Under the pieces are notes generated by a model. It made no database searches. It had not been told where the DNA came from and saw only the letters and a list, made by a program, of their open reading frames with translations. This document shows, piece by piece, positions 9,733 to 18,954 of a stretch of DNA of 64,000 bases; position 1 is the first letter of the stretch; every line of letters starts with the position of its first letter. The DNA is taken from contig PGYK01000003.1 in the NCBI GenBank assembly GCA_002839605.1, positions 160,229 to 224,228 on the forward strand, written 5' to 3'. Source of the DNA: Methanomicrobiales archaeon HGW-Methanomicrobiales-3. Its GTDB lineage: Archaea > Halobacteriota > Methanomicrobia > Methanomicrobiales > Methanospirillaceae. The position numbers were made by a program, and so were the translations under genes.

Positions 9733-9824
9733 GATTTTTTTTCGTCCACTCTTTTTTCGTTTATCCGGGTTTTTCCTGCTCTGCACACGGGAGATGACGG
9801 TAATGAATAGAAAAAAATGCGTGT

Positions 9825-10298
9825 GCTCTGTAGAAACGCACATGAACCGATTGGGTTCGCACCCGAATGATGAAAAACGCTACCTTTTTCTTAGGGGGTT
9901 CTCCGGTTCAGGAACTCGATACGGTACTGTGGGGAAATTACCGGATATGATATCAACCCGAATTGAGGCCGCCGCGGGGCGCCCTTCGGGGCGGCGGCAG
10001 GAATCGCAACCGGGGGCATGGGGGCTTCAGCCCCCATAATCTATTATTCTGGAAATTTGTTTTTCATTTAAAAAACCTGCCAGAAATCATAGATTGATCT
10101 GCGATGGAGCCACGGGCGCTCGGGGTCTCATCGACCCTCGCCCCGTGGAGCAGGCCGTAAATGGGTGCCTGAAACAAAATGAAAGAACCGGGGGTCAAGG
10201 GGGCTTGCCCCCTTGGGGTGCCTCACCCTCTGAGGGGAGAGAGGGGGTCACCATCGTAATTCTACAAAAGGACACTGTGGGAATGTTTTCTACAGAGC
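9825..10298 (+). mobile_element. MITE-like element, copy B (full length)
   Basis: A 474-bp element between ppdK and a surface-protein gene. The left end is GCTCTGTAGAAACG (9825-9838) and the right end GTTTTCTACAGAGC (10285-10298), so the terminal inverted repeat is nearly perfect over about 12 bp. Internal order matches copy A: CATGAAC/CACCC/ATGAAAAA module, GC-rich hairpin near 9970-10000, a GGGGGC-TTCA-GCCCCC hairpin near 10022-10036, then the 220-bp module from 10077 with the palindrome CAAGGGGGCTTGCCCCCTTG. Short ORFs inside do not stay in frame between copies, so it is treated as non-coding. Confidence 0.78.
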
Positions 10299-10387
10299 CA
10301 AAGCATGAGTTTTTAAAAAAGAACAAATCAGGATAAAATCCGGAAGATTTGACAACATTTATGGATTGAACATGCATATTTTTCCAA

Positions 10388-11407
10388 ATGTCATCTCCAT
10401 TCAATGACAACACTTCCTGTTTCCGGCAGATGATCCTGCTGCTGATCCTGGCAGGTACCGCTGCATTGTTGCTACCCCCGATATCCGCAGATTCGGCAAT
10501 TACCATCACCGCACCAGGGGACCAGTCCTATTTCCTTGGAGAAACGGTGGTTTTCACGGGTACGAATGATGAAACGGATACAACCTACCTCTTCCTCATG
10601 GGACCAAACCTTCCAAAGGAGGGGGCACAACTAACTTCACCGTATCAACCGGTAACCAGCGGAGATCCCGGCTCCTTTGCCACGGCACCAACAAAACCGG
10701 ATAACACGTGGGAATATCCCTTTCTTACCGACAATCTTGGGATCGGTCCGGGAACCTACACCGTTTATGCCGTGAACAATCCGGTAACGAAAGACCAGTT
10801 GACCAGTGGATCCTATAATACGATCAGCATAATCCTCAAACGACCGTTTGTTACAGCATGGATCTCTCCACAATCAATCATCAAAGGACAGCCGTCCACG
10901 GTCACCGGATCTGCGGACGGGGACCCGGGCGAGGTCCAGCTCTGGATTATCGGGTACGACTACGCGTATACGGAAACAACCACGGTAGATCCCGATTCAT
11001 CGTATCGTTTTATCCTTGATTCACCAACAACAGAAAAATTTTCCAAAGGGCCCTGCTCGGTCATCGTCCAGCACCCGATGCAGAACAACCAGCTTGATGT
11101 CGTTGTCAGTGGCGATTTTGTCAAAAATCTCCAGATCAATGACGGAAGCGGGACGGGCGGTATGAACGTCTTCAGGATCAGTGGCCCAGGAAGCCTGAGG
11201 GGGAGCGACACGACAGATGCACTCATTAGTGCGATCAACGATCCCAGTGTGGACGACATCTATGCCCTGATCCAGACCGAGGTTGTCGATACGGGTGTTT
11301 CAGCGTTCCAGGCACAGACTCCTACGACCCGGCCGGCCCCTCTCCAGTACGCACCGTTCGGGGCACTCGCCCTGATCCTGGGAATCATCCTGTGGAGCCG
11401 GCGGTAA
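10388..11407 (+). CDS. secreted, membrane-anchored surface protein (DUF3821-type family)
   Basis: A 339-residue exported protein. A hydrophobic signal segment spans about residues 15-33 (ILLLILAGTAALLLPP), followed by beta-rich repeats, and a C-terminal membrane anchor (about 318-336) ends in Arg-Arg. Phrases such as TTYLFLMGPNLP, GPGTYTVYAVN, SIILKRPFVTAW and VIVQHPMQN are, from memory, shared by the large DUF3821-associated surface proteins of Methanomicrobiales. The usual N-terminal half of that family looks absent here, so this is a short version. It starts 90 bp after MITE copy B and ends shortly before copy C. An envelope role is inferred. Confidence 0.75.
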   Translation: MSSPFNDNTSCFRQMILLLILAGTAALLLPPISADSAITITAPGDQSYFLGETVVFTGTNDETDTTYLFLMGPNLPKEGAQLTSPYQPVTSGDPGSFATAPTKPDNTWEYPFLTDNLGIGPGTYTVYAVNNPVTKDQLTSGSYNTISIILKRPFVTAWISPQSIIKGQPSTVTGSADGDPGEVQLWIIGYDYAYTETTTVDPDSSYRFILDSPTTEKFSKGPCSVIVQHPMQNNQLDVVVSGDFVKNLQINDGSGTGGMNVFRISGPGSLRGSDTTDALISAINDPSVDDIYALIQTEVVDTGVSAFQAQTPTTRPAPLQYAPFGALALILGIILWSRR

Positions 11408-11450
11408 CAGCCATTTTTTTATTCTCCGGTATTTTCACCACATTTTTTCT

Positions 11451-11778
11451 GCTCTGTTAAAACGCCCATGAAAGAAGGTTCACACCCAAACGATGAAAAT
11501 GCATGGAACGTAAAACAGACGTCCCCGCCCATATCCCTGCACTCCTTATGGGGGCGGCAAGACCCCCCTCGTCGCACAATGGTCGGGCTGCGGAAGTGAT
11601 AGTATTCCTTAAGGTCTGAATGCGGGACACTCAAAACAGGTGATTTCCCGGGAAATTTTCATGAAAAAACCAGAAATTAAAGCCGCCACGGGGTGCACTT
11701 CGGATTGGCGGCAGTAATCCCCACGAGGGTATAGGGGCATCAGCTCCCGTCTTTAAAAAAAGCGGTTTTCACCAGAGC
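11451..11778 (+). mobile_element. MITE-like element, copy C (lacks 220-bp module)
   Basis: A 328-bp element. The left end is GCTCTGTTAAAACG (11451-11464) and the right end CGGTTTTCACCAGAGC (11763-11778). It has the CATGAAAG...CACCC...ATGAAAA left module, a GC hairpin near 11680-11715 and a degenerate GGGGCATCAGCTCCC hairpin near 11738-11752. The module shared by A, B and E is missing, so the right terminus directly follows the hairpins. It is more diverged than A and B, which suggests an older insertion. Confidence 0.65.
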
Positions 11779-11842
11779 GCTAAAAAAAAGAGAATTTTCC
11801 GGTTATTCCCGGAAGATATTCTGTCACAAGCAGGCCATCGGC

Positions 11843-13201
11843 TTACTTCATTACCTGGTCCAGCCAGTCGAAGAGCTCCTGTGCCACAAGGCTCCGGTTC
11901 TCCATGGTGCAATGGTTGGTCGCACCTTCGTCACTCGGGAGGATGACCATCTTCTTCTGCGGGTTTGGCAGGCCGTCCATAATCACCTTCTGCTGCCGCT
12001 GCACTTCCTGGCTCTTGTAATCGCCCTCTCCGACAAGGATCAGCGCCGGGACTTTCACATCCGCCGGGTCGAACGTGAAACCCTTGTTGGCGTCAGCGAG
12101 ACCCCCGGGGTTGTCCATCGACACTCCCCAGCGCCAGCAGATCACTTTTACAACGTTTGCATGGAAAGAGGACCAGGTGGCCTTTTCTTCCGGGGTTGCG
12201 ATGACTGCCGGCATGGTGGAAAAGAGCGGGTAGGCATCAACTACGCCGGAATTCATGGCAATCGCGGCTATCCGCGGGTCCTTTGCTGCAGCCTCCGACA
12301 CGAAACCGCCGCCCCCGCTGTACCCGTACGCGGCAATCTTTTTGGGATCAACGTCCGCCCGGCTCACGGCATAGTCCACAACCGATCTCATCGGCACGTC
12401 CATATCCGGGCGGAAGGTTTTGTTCTGTGCCGGCATCATACCCTGTCCGGGCAGGTCAACGGTTATGAAATTGTACCCGCGGTCATGGGCCTGCGGGGCG
12501 ATATAGAAGAAGAGATCTTCAGCAAAGGTCTCCCCGCCACCGATCATGATCAGGGTTTTTGCCGGCTTGTCACCGGATGCTTTCCAGAAGTAGCCCGGTA
12601 TGACCGTTCCCTCGTACGGGATCTCGATGTATTCCAGCGGGGGGTCGAACAATTTCCCGGCTTTCTTGAGCAATTCGCGGCTCTTGTCCGCCCGCTCCTG
12701 CATGCGGGGGTCATCGGGCAGCATGGAGATGAGCGAGATGCGGTAATAGTAGGCAGCACGCTGGAGCTGGTCGCGGGCGCTCACGGAGTGACCGGCCGCA
12801 AGCGACTGTTCGCCACGGGCCTCGGCACGCTGTGCCATGCTGAACCATTCCTCCTGCCAGCTGGCAGCATCGCCGTCATTAATCTTCACGGCAGTATTGA
12901 ATGCTTCACCGATCTCGACACCATGGTTCACCGCAGATCCCAGGATGAGCGTTCCGAAATGGAAGTCCATATCCGAGTCCGCAAAATGGTAGCTGACCCC
13001 GGTATCGTGGGCATCAAAGACCGCGGTTGTCCCCGCAGTGTCGTCATTTTTTTCAGACACCTGCGCAGGGGGGGCAGTTGTTGTCGTGACCGGCAGGGTG
13101 CCGGTATCCCCGGTGCCCGGGGAGGGGTCGGCAGGTGCGGTGCACCCGGAAGCGAGCAGTGCAAGAATGACAAGCACGGTAACAATAGCCTGATTATTCA
13201 T
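11843..13201 (-). CDS. alpha/beta hydrolase lipoprotein
   Basis: A 452-residue predicted cell-surface esterase or peptidase-like hydrolase. The N-terminus has a lipobox (LLASGC) with lipid-modified Cys at about 20, followed by a Thr/Pro-rich spacer (about 21-55). A helical region (about 60-190) precedes the hydrolase domain. The nucleophile elbow is GYSGGGG near residue 295, the acidic residue probably lies in VGEGDY, and His in NHCTMEN near the C-terminus completes the triad. The layout (helical N-part plus hydrolase) resembles FrsA/COG1073-type esterases. It stands alone on the minus strand; substrate unknown. Confidence 0.8.
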   Translation of the reverse strand: MNNQAIVTVLVILALLASGCTAPADPSPGTGDTGTLPVTTTTAPPAQVSEKNDDTAGTTAVFDAHDTGVSYHFADSDMDFHFGTLILGSAVNHGVEIGEAFNTAVKINDGDAASWQEEWFSMAQRAEARGEQSLAAGHSVSARDQLQRAAYYYRISLISMLPDDPRMQERADKSRELLKKAGKLFDPPLEYIEIPYEGTVIPGYFWKASGDKPAKTLIMIGGGETFAEDLFFYIAPQAHDRGYNFITVDLPGQGMMPAQNKTFRPDMDVPMRSVVDYAVSRADVDPKKIAAYGYSGGGGFVSEAAAKDPRIAAIAMNSGVVDAYPLFSTMPAVIATPEEKATWSSFHANVVKVICWRWGVSMDNPGGLADANKGFTFDPADVKVPALILVGEGDYKSQEVQRQQKVIMDGLPNPQKKMVILPSDEGATNHCTMENRSLVAQELFDWLDQVMK

Positions 13202-13449
13202 CCTTCTCTATCATGAGGTGTGCATAAAAAAAGGTTGTGAAATGGATCCCCGTGCCGGAACGCCGGGGTCTTTTGCCGGAAGATGGCGCTTTTTTGGTAA
13301 ATCCCGGCGGGCCAAAAATTTCCCCCGGATTTTTTTAAAATTAACGCAGAGATGAATTCCATTTTTCGTACAACCCCCAGGAAAAGGAACGGTTTTGATC
13401 ATCCGGCATCACTTCTATCTCCCTTCCCCGCCAACCAGTGTACCAGTAC

Positions 13450-14070
13450 ATGCCCCGCCCGACTCTTCCGGAAAACAAATCCCCTCTCACCGGCCCCCCG
13501 TTCTACCTCCCGGAGTTCGAAGATTCCTACCGCTACATCATCGACGAATATGAGGTGGAGCCAAAGAAGATTGCCATCTTCATGCCCTGCGCGGTGAGAA
13601 AACCCTACAGCGCGAGCCCGAGCCACCAGCTCATCCGCTCGATCATCGGCCAGGTGCTGAAGCCCGAAGAGTATCATATCGTGATCTTCGGCACCTGCGG
13701 GATCGTTCCTGCGGAACTCGAAGAGATGTACCCGTACGCCCATTACCAGTACATGCTCGGGAAGTGCAAGGACAAAAAGACCCTTGACGATTTCCTTGAG
13801 ATCGAGACCGGGCGCGTTGCCGGGTATTTGGAAAAGACACAAGACACCTACCAGTACCGCATCGGGTACTGCATCGGGCTCTTCCGGCAGGCCCTTATCC
13901 ACGGCTCTGAAAAATCCGGCATCCCCATCGACCTGATCCTGCCCTCCCGCGATCTCATCAACAGGGTCATCGAAGAGGGCGACTGCATCTTTGAGGAGGG
14001 AAGCCTCTCGATGGACGAGTACCTGGGCGAGTTCTGCGATAGTCTTATTGCGTTCCGGAACGGGCATTAA
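13450..14070 (+). CDS. DUF5591-type protein related to an archaeosine synthase domain
   Basis: A 206-residue soluble protein. Features such as FMPCAVRKPYSASPSHQ, VIFGTCGIVPAELE and LILPSRDLI match what I recall of the DUF5591 domain of ArcS, the archaeal enzyme acting on preQ0-modified tRNA at position 15. Here the domain stands alone without the PUA or TGT-like parts, so it may be a paralogue rather than the enzyme. The ATG at 13450 is preferred to GTG 13438 as it begins at the proline-rich family start; neither has a clear ribosome site. Family assignment is from motif memory and moderate. Confidence 0.6.
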   Translation: MPRPTLPENKSPLTGPPFYLPEFEDSYRYIIDEYEVEPKKIAIFMPCAVRKPYSASPSHQLIRSIIGQVLKPEEYHIVIFGTCGIVPAELEEMYPYAHYQYMLGKCKDKKTLDDFLEIETGRVAGYLEKTQDTYQYRIGYCIGLFRQALIHGSEKSGIPIDLILPSRDLINRVIEEGDCIFEEGSLSMDEYLGEFCDSLIAFRNGH

Positions 14071-14327
14071 TCGGGAGTAAAAAACTTCCCAAAACACGGC
14101 GGGGAATTCCGATCCGGTAAAATACTCATCAAGATCTGGAATGCATGTGTCGATATCAGAAGATTTCAGGATTGAACCACCAAGAAATTTTCTAAATTTT
14201 TTTTAGCAATCACAGTAGGCCTGGAATGGCATAATTCCCTTCAGATATGAATTAACCGTTGTCCGACTCGCAGAAAATCTTCAATATGACGTGTTATCCA
14301 AAAAAACGGGATGTTTTTTGATATGAT

Positions 14328-15845
14328 TTATTTCTTGAGTTTTCGTGTGTAAAACATTCCGATAATCAGGATCCCGGCCACCGGAACGACCAGTGACAGC
14401 GGCGCTTGCGTCTTCGTGGGTGTCGGCGTCGGTTTCGTAGTCGTTGGAATTGTCGTGAGCGTTGTCGTGACCGTGGTTGTTACGGTCGTGGTCGGCTGCG
14501 TGGTGATGGTAGTCGGCGGAAGGTTCGTGACCGTGATGTAGTTCGGTTTAGTTATCGAATTGAATCCATCCTCGTTGGTCGCGTTCAGCGAGACGGTGTA
14601 ATTGCCCGGTGCTGAGTACGTGTGCACCGGGTTCTGCTCCGTGGTGTTGGCACCGTCCCCGAAGTCCCAGTGCCAGCCGGTCGGTATGTTTGATGAAGTG
14701 TCGTTGAACGATACCGTCAGCGGTGCAGGGCCGGTTTCCGGTGTGCCGGTAAAGTTGGCAACGGGTGGAGCCGGGTCGCGAACGGTGACGAGGAATGGTT
14801 TCTCCATCGTGTCGCTGCCGAGATCGTTCCAGGCCCGGAGCGAGACGTTGTATGTGCCTGCGGTGTTGTAGGTATGCGCCGGGTTCCGGTCGGTCGAGTT
14901 GGTGCCGTCGCCGAAGTGCCAGTGCCATTGGGTTGGCGAGGTATCGGAGGTGTCGGTGAAGTTTACACTTAGTGGGGTCTTGCCGGAGATTGGTGTTGCG
15001 GTGAAGTTCGCGAACTGCCGGGCGTAGATCTGGAACGACAGGTAAGAACCGGATGAAGTGTTGCCGTAAAAGATCCAGACCGGTTCCAGCGTTATTTCCG
15101 GATTCTCAAGACCTTTGGCATAATATCCGAGAATCGTGCTGTATACATAGGCATCTTCACCAATACCCAGAGTGGGATTCAACACTTCGCCGTCCCTGAG
15201 CTTTACCGTCGCTTTACTGAATGGGATAACGGAGACATTCCCGGTATGAGTATACGTCCGCCATCGCTTATAAATCCAGACAAGCTCCCCGTTCTCTCCT
15301 AAAATAACCTGAATGGTATCACGGTCACCGACAACGGGTCTTCCATCAACCATCCTCCACCAGGAAACGGATGTGTCCAGAGTGATGGTTTCTTCTATTT
15401 GTAAAGTTGTTCTGTTTACAAGTTCCCCATAATTCGTTACAGCGCCAGTCAATATCGCATCAGATGGCAATCCCCCATAATTCTCAAGAATTTGTTTTGC
15501 AACTTCGGGTGCATCCTTTTCTGAAGTAACATTGTTTCTCGCATGGAACTCCCCCGGCATCTCATCCACCAAATCTCCTGCTAAGAACACCCCTTTGTAA
15601 ACAGGTATGGATGCAGGAGAATCAGGTATCGTTACATTAAGGGTAATGTTCCCAATCGATCCCGCGTATATATTCACATTTTCACCGGACACCGTTCCCG
15701 TGAATTGCATTTTTTCCGGATGATTATCCTCATTTTTCATTTCGGGAGCATTTTGCAGAATTCCTGAAAACATCAGTCCTGCACAGAATGCTGAAAAGAC
15801 TATTGCAGCCAGAATAATTTTAATGCCAGTTTTCATCTCATTCAC
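14328..15845 (-). CDS. PKD-domain surface protein
   Basis: A 505-residue exported protein. A signal or anchor helix spans residues 7-27. A unique domain (about 50-270) with beta-rich sequence follows, then two PKD domains at about 277-355 and 365-445, each with the WHFGDG/WDFGDG and HTY...GxYxVSLxA signatures. A Thr/Pro-rich linker (447-478) leads to a C-terminal membrane helix ending RKLKK. This is the classic layout of an archaeal wall-spanning protein. Its ATG overlaps the stop of the upstream NHL gene by 4 bp (ATGA), so the two are translationally coupled and probably work together at the cell surface. Confidence 0.85.
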   Translation of the reverse strand: MNEMKTGIKIILAAIVFSAFCAGLMFSGILQNAPEMKNEDNHPEKMQFTGTVSGENVNIYAGSIGNITLNVTIPDSPASIPVYKGVFLAGDLVDEMPGEFHARNNVTSEKDAPEVAKQILENYGGLPSDAILTGAVTNYGELVNRTTLQIEETITLDTSVSWWRMVDGRPVVGDRDTIQVILGENGELVWIYKRWRTYTHTGNVSVIPFSKATVKLRDGEVLNPTLGIGEDAYVYSTILGYYAKGLENPEITLEPVWIFYGNTSSGSYLSFQIYARQFANFTATPISGKTPLSVNFTDTSDTSPTQWHWHFGDGTNSTDRNPAHTYNTAGTYNVSLRAWNDLGSDTMEKPFLVTVRDPAPPVANFTGTPETGPAPLTVSFNDTSSNIPTGWHWDFGDGANTTEQNPVHTYSAPGNYTVSLNATNEDGFNSITKPNYITVTNLPPTTITTQPTTTVTTTVTTTLTTIPTTTKPTPTPTKTQAPLSLVVPVAGILIIGMFYTRKLKK

Positions 15846-17854
15846 CTCGGTTCCTCATTACAACGCCACTGATCGCGATAGAGTGGCCCTTCTACGGAAT
15901 CAGGAGTGACACCGGTTCCAATATCTGGCAAATGATCGCCAAATGCTTGATTTATGTTGCCAAAAACTACAGCGGCAACCGGTATTTCTTGAGGGCTGTT
16001 GTAATCCGGTTTACCATCTATCGTCCCGGAAGGAACAGGATCATTTTTGTATAAGACATACGTCGTTTTTCTATATGCTGAATAAATCGTTTTCTTCTCA
16101 TCGATCGCATAATGGAAGAAACGATTGGTAAATTCCGGATTGACATTCACCATCGTTTTGAAACCCAATACTCCATGTGATGTGGATAACGCTTTCCCCC
16201 AGCGATCATCAACAAGGGCATAACAGGAATGAAGAATTACCCATTTGTTTTTATTCCCCCATTTGCCTTCAACATCCGATGGAGAAAGGAAACTACCCGG
16301 TTGGTCGAGCAATCCTAAACCGGAAAGATTTTCCTCCTCCCCATAGGGAATTCCCCCATGGCCGACATGATAGTGCAAGACGGCATCGTTGAGCGTTTTT
16401 TGGTTTGGTGAGGGATTAACACCAAAATCAGATTTTGTGACAGATTCCATCGTGTTATAGAAAACCGGGTCTCCCCAACCGATTCCTTTCAGGGCGTCGG
16501 CCATATTGTCACAATTATCCTTGCCGGCATATTTGCTGAATGTGTTCGTCATCGAATACGTAAACACCTCCGGCACCCCCACCGGTTTAAAAACCTGGAC
16601 CCGGTTGTTATCATCAGTGACATACACATTGCCGGAGGTATCGACAGCGATAGCAAAGGCAAAGTTAAACTGCCCGTTACCGTTGCCGTACGTTCCCCAT
16701 TGGGTGACATACGTACCATCGGATCTAAACTTCTGGACCCGTGAATTGTACGTATCCACGACGTATACATTGCCTGACGTGTCCGTTGCGATACCATAGG
16801 GATGATCAAATTGGCCGTTGCCCGTACCTTTCGTCCCCCATTGGGCGAGGTATGTACCGTCAGAAGAAAACTTCTGGATGCGGTGGTTCCATGAATCCGC
16901 AACATACACATTGCCGGAGGTATCTGCGGCGATTCCATGCAGGTAGTTAAACTGCCCGTTACCGGCACCCTGTGTTCCCCATTGGGAATGATACGCACCG
17001 CCGGAACTGAACTTCTGGACCCGTTCATTTGCAAATTTTTCCGTAACGTAAACATTGCCAGGTGTATCTACTGCGGCGGCCTGAGCAAAATAAAACTGCC
17101 CTTTGTCCGCACCTTGTGTTCCCCATTGGGTGATGAATGTACCGTCAGGACCGAACTTCTGGATACGGAAGTTCCCCATATCTACGGCATATACATTGCC
17201 CGAAGGATCTACTGCAATACCATTGACGTAATAAAACTGTCCGATACCTGAACCGTTCGTCCCCCATTGGGTGACATATGTACCATCGGATCTAAACTTC
17301 TGGACCCGGTTATTATCATCAGTGACATACACATTACCCGATACATCCACTGCGATGCCCTCGGGATTGTTGAACTGCCCGTTGCCCGAGCCGGGAGTTC
17401 CCCACTGCATTAAGTAGACATAGGATTCAGGGTCAGTACTTCCAAGAGTACTTACACTGTTTCTCATAAGGCGGTTACCCGGCGGGTTGTCGTTGGTTTG
17501 TTCATCCTGCCTGGCAGGGGGATAACCGATTTTCCGTGCCAACCTTTGCTCCATCAGCGAACAATTATCCGGACAACTGTGGGTTGCGATCGCCGGTTCC
17601 GTTCCATTAATCTCCTGCAGAGATGTTATCATCACGATAGAACTATTTCCTGTATCGCTGGCGGGTATGGTTGAAAATTCAGTCTCATTGATACCCGGAG
17701 TATCTGCCGGTAAAATGCCAAGGGTCTGGTTTAAATGACCGGTATCAGTTACTGCAATATCCGTCACATTCTCCGCACCTGCTGCCGGCATTCCTGAAAT
17801 TACCATCCAAATCGCCAGAAGAACAATGGTAAGTATCCGTAAATAATTCCTCAA
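15842..17854 (-). CDS. NHL-repeat propeller protein with C-terminal clan CD peptidase-like (DUF6345-type) domain
   Basis: A 670-residue exported protein. A signal peptide (1-27, MPAAGA) is followed by a short region with two Cys, then six NHL repeats (about 145-425), each close to QWGT-G-GNGQF...GIAVD-SGNVYV-D...RVQKF, enough for one six-bladed propeller. The C-terminal 240 residues hold two short motifs, VGHGG with His499 and VILHSCYAL with Cys544. Their hydrophobic-strand settings match the His/Cys dyad arrangement of caspase/gingipain-like clan CD peptidases and the DUF6345 family as I recall it. The start is TTG with GGAGG 8 nt upstream. The PKD gene is coupled downstream. Confidence 0.8.
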   Translation of the reverse strand: MRNYLRILTIVLLAIWMVISGMPAAGAENVTDIAVTDTGHLNQTLGILPADTPGINETEFSTIPASDTGNSSIVMITSLQEINGTEPAIATHSCPDNCSLMEQRLARKIGYPPARQDEQTNDNPPGNRLMRNSVSTLGSTDPESYVYLMQWGTPGSGNGQFNNPEGIAVDVSGNVYVTDDNNRVQKFRSDGTYVTQWGTNGSGIGQFYYVNGIAVDPSGNVYAVDMGNFRIQKFGPDGTFITQWGTQGADKGQFYFAQAAAVDTPGNVYVTEKFANERVQKFSSGGAYHSQWGTQGAGNGQFNYLHGIAADTSGNVYVADSWNHRIQKFSSDGTYLAQWGTKGTGNGQFDHPYGIATDTSGNVYVVDTYNSRVQKFRSDGTYVTQWGTYGNGNGQFNFAFAIAVDTSGNVYVTDDNNRVQVFKPVGVPEVFTYSMTNTFSKYAGKDNCDNMADALKGIGWGDPVFYNTMESVTKSDFGVNPSPNQKTLNDAVLHYHVGHGGIPYGEEENLSGLGLLDQPGSFLSPSDVEGKWGNKNKWVILHSCYALVDDRWGKALSTSHGVLGFKTMVNVNPEFTNRFFHYAIDEKKTIYSAYRKTTYVLYKNDPVPSGTIDGKPDYNSPQEIPVAAVVFGNINQAFGDHLPDIGTGVTPDSVEGPLYRDQWRCNEEPR

Positions 17855-18189
17855 TCCTGTGTCCTCCGTTGCGTTGATTGTATTTGCCGGAGGATTGACC
17901 GCAAGGTTCTTGCAGTACCGGATTCTATCAATGATTGCCTCCGGGCAGGATCCGGCTCATCTGACTTTCCACGGTAAGTGAGCCGGTCCGTTTTCTGTTT
18001 TTAGTGTAGCCGCTATATTCAGCTGACTCTTTGAATCTGCGTTTATATCATTAAAAATATTGTGATTTTATTCCGGATCAAATGTGTATGCCAGATTATT
18101 TCTGAACTGGATATAATCGGGAGACAAAATACAAAGAAAAACCGATATCCTGATATTGACAGCTTACCACTGATCCATAACGATGCCTT
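17855..18189. promoter_or_regulatory. divergent intergenic region, NHL gene / PHI gene
   Basis: A 335-bp stretch without a gene between divergent transcription units. A TATA-like GGATATAAT near 18111-18119 could serve the PHI gene, which lacks an obvious ribosome site. A small stem GCAAG-GTT-CTTGC lies near 17902-17914, and further AT-rich sequence between 18040 and 18070 could carry promoters. Nothing else was recognised. Confidence 0.35.
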
Positions 18190-18807
18190 ATGACCGATGA
18201 AGCACCCCACATCCCCGGATTCATGCAGCAGATGGGAGAGTCCATAACCAAGACCTCGGGCTCGCTCGACCATGCCCAGATCGCAGCATTCTTCTCCGCC
18301 ATGCTTGCTGCAAAGCGGATCTATGTGACCGGCGCCGGGAGATCGGGGCTTGTTGCCAAGGCATTCGGTCTGCGGCTGATGCATCTCGGGTACGAGGCGT
18401 ACGTGGTCGGGGAGACGATAACGCCGGCGTTCCACGAAGGTGACACGCTCGTAGCCTTCTCGGGTTCGGGAGAGACGCAGTCGATGGTCTCGATCTGCGG
18501 AACCGCAAAGGAACTCAAAGGCAATGTCTGCCTTGTCACGGCAATGCCGGATTCCCGGATCGGGACGATGGCAGACCTTGTCGTGAACCTCGGGGACCCG
18601 ACCGAAACCTACATCCATGACAAGAACTCGTTCGAAGTCCGGCAGATCACCGGGAAATACCGGTCCGTCACCTCGGCCTTTGCCCCGTTCGGCACCATGT
18701 TCGAGACCCTTGCCCTTGTCTTCTCCGATGCAGTCATCTCAGCACTCATGGAGGCAAAGAAGGACGAGATCGCCAAGATGCAGGGCCGGCTCAGTAACGT
18801 GGAATGA
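18190..18807 (+). CDS. hxlB: 6-phospho-3-hexuloisomerase
   Basis: A SIS-domain isomerase (205 residues) that converts hexulose 6-phosphate to fructose 6-phosphate. In archaea lacking the oxidative pentose phosphate route, PHI with hexulose-phosphate synthase makes ribulose 5-phosphate and hence pentoses. Visible signatures are VTGAGRSGLVAKAFGLRLMH, YVVGETITPAF, the phosphosugar-binding FSGSGETQS and the C-terminal FAPFGTMFETLALVFSDAV. The length is typical for the stand-alone enzyme. The HPS partner is not adjacent. The start has no clear ribosome site, so the mRNA may be leaderless or have a short leader. Confidence 0.93.
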   Translation: MTDEAPHIPGFMQQMGESITKTSGSLDHAQIAAFFSAMLAAKRIYVTGAGRSGLVAKAFGLRLMHLGYEAYVVGETITPAFHEGDTLVAFSGSGETQSMVSICGTAKELKGNVCLVTAMPDSRIGTMADLVVNLGDPTETYIHDKNSFEVRQITGKYRSVTSAFAPFGTMFETLALVFSDAVISALMEAKKDEIAKMQGRLSNVE

Positions 18808-18954
18808 AGACCGGCCGGGAAGGTTTGATTTTTTCCGGTCATCTGCCACCCGGGCCCCGGGGGATACTCCCGTTGCGGCCCCATTTTTGGAGAAGGGCTT
18901 TATAAGATTCTGTCCTCACCTTATCAGCAAACCATGGACGGGAGAACCTGAAGC

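Noticed and set aside
10094-10336. Short ORFs inside the MITE-like elements (beginning MICDGATGARGLI) repeated at about 10.1 and 52.95 kb
   Set aside because: The reading frame diverges between copies after about 40 residues and is not started the same way in copy A. Conservation is at the nucleotide level, with hairpins, not at protein level.
11912-13216. 434-codon plus-strand ORF opposite the hydrolase lipoprotein
   Set aside because: The minus strand has a lipobox and catalytic triad; the plus frame has no recognisable domain.
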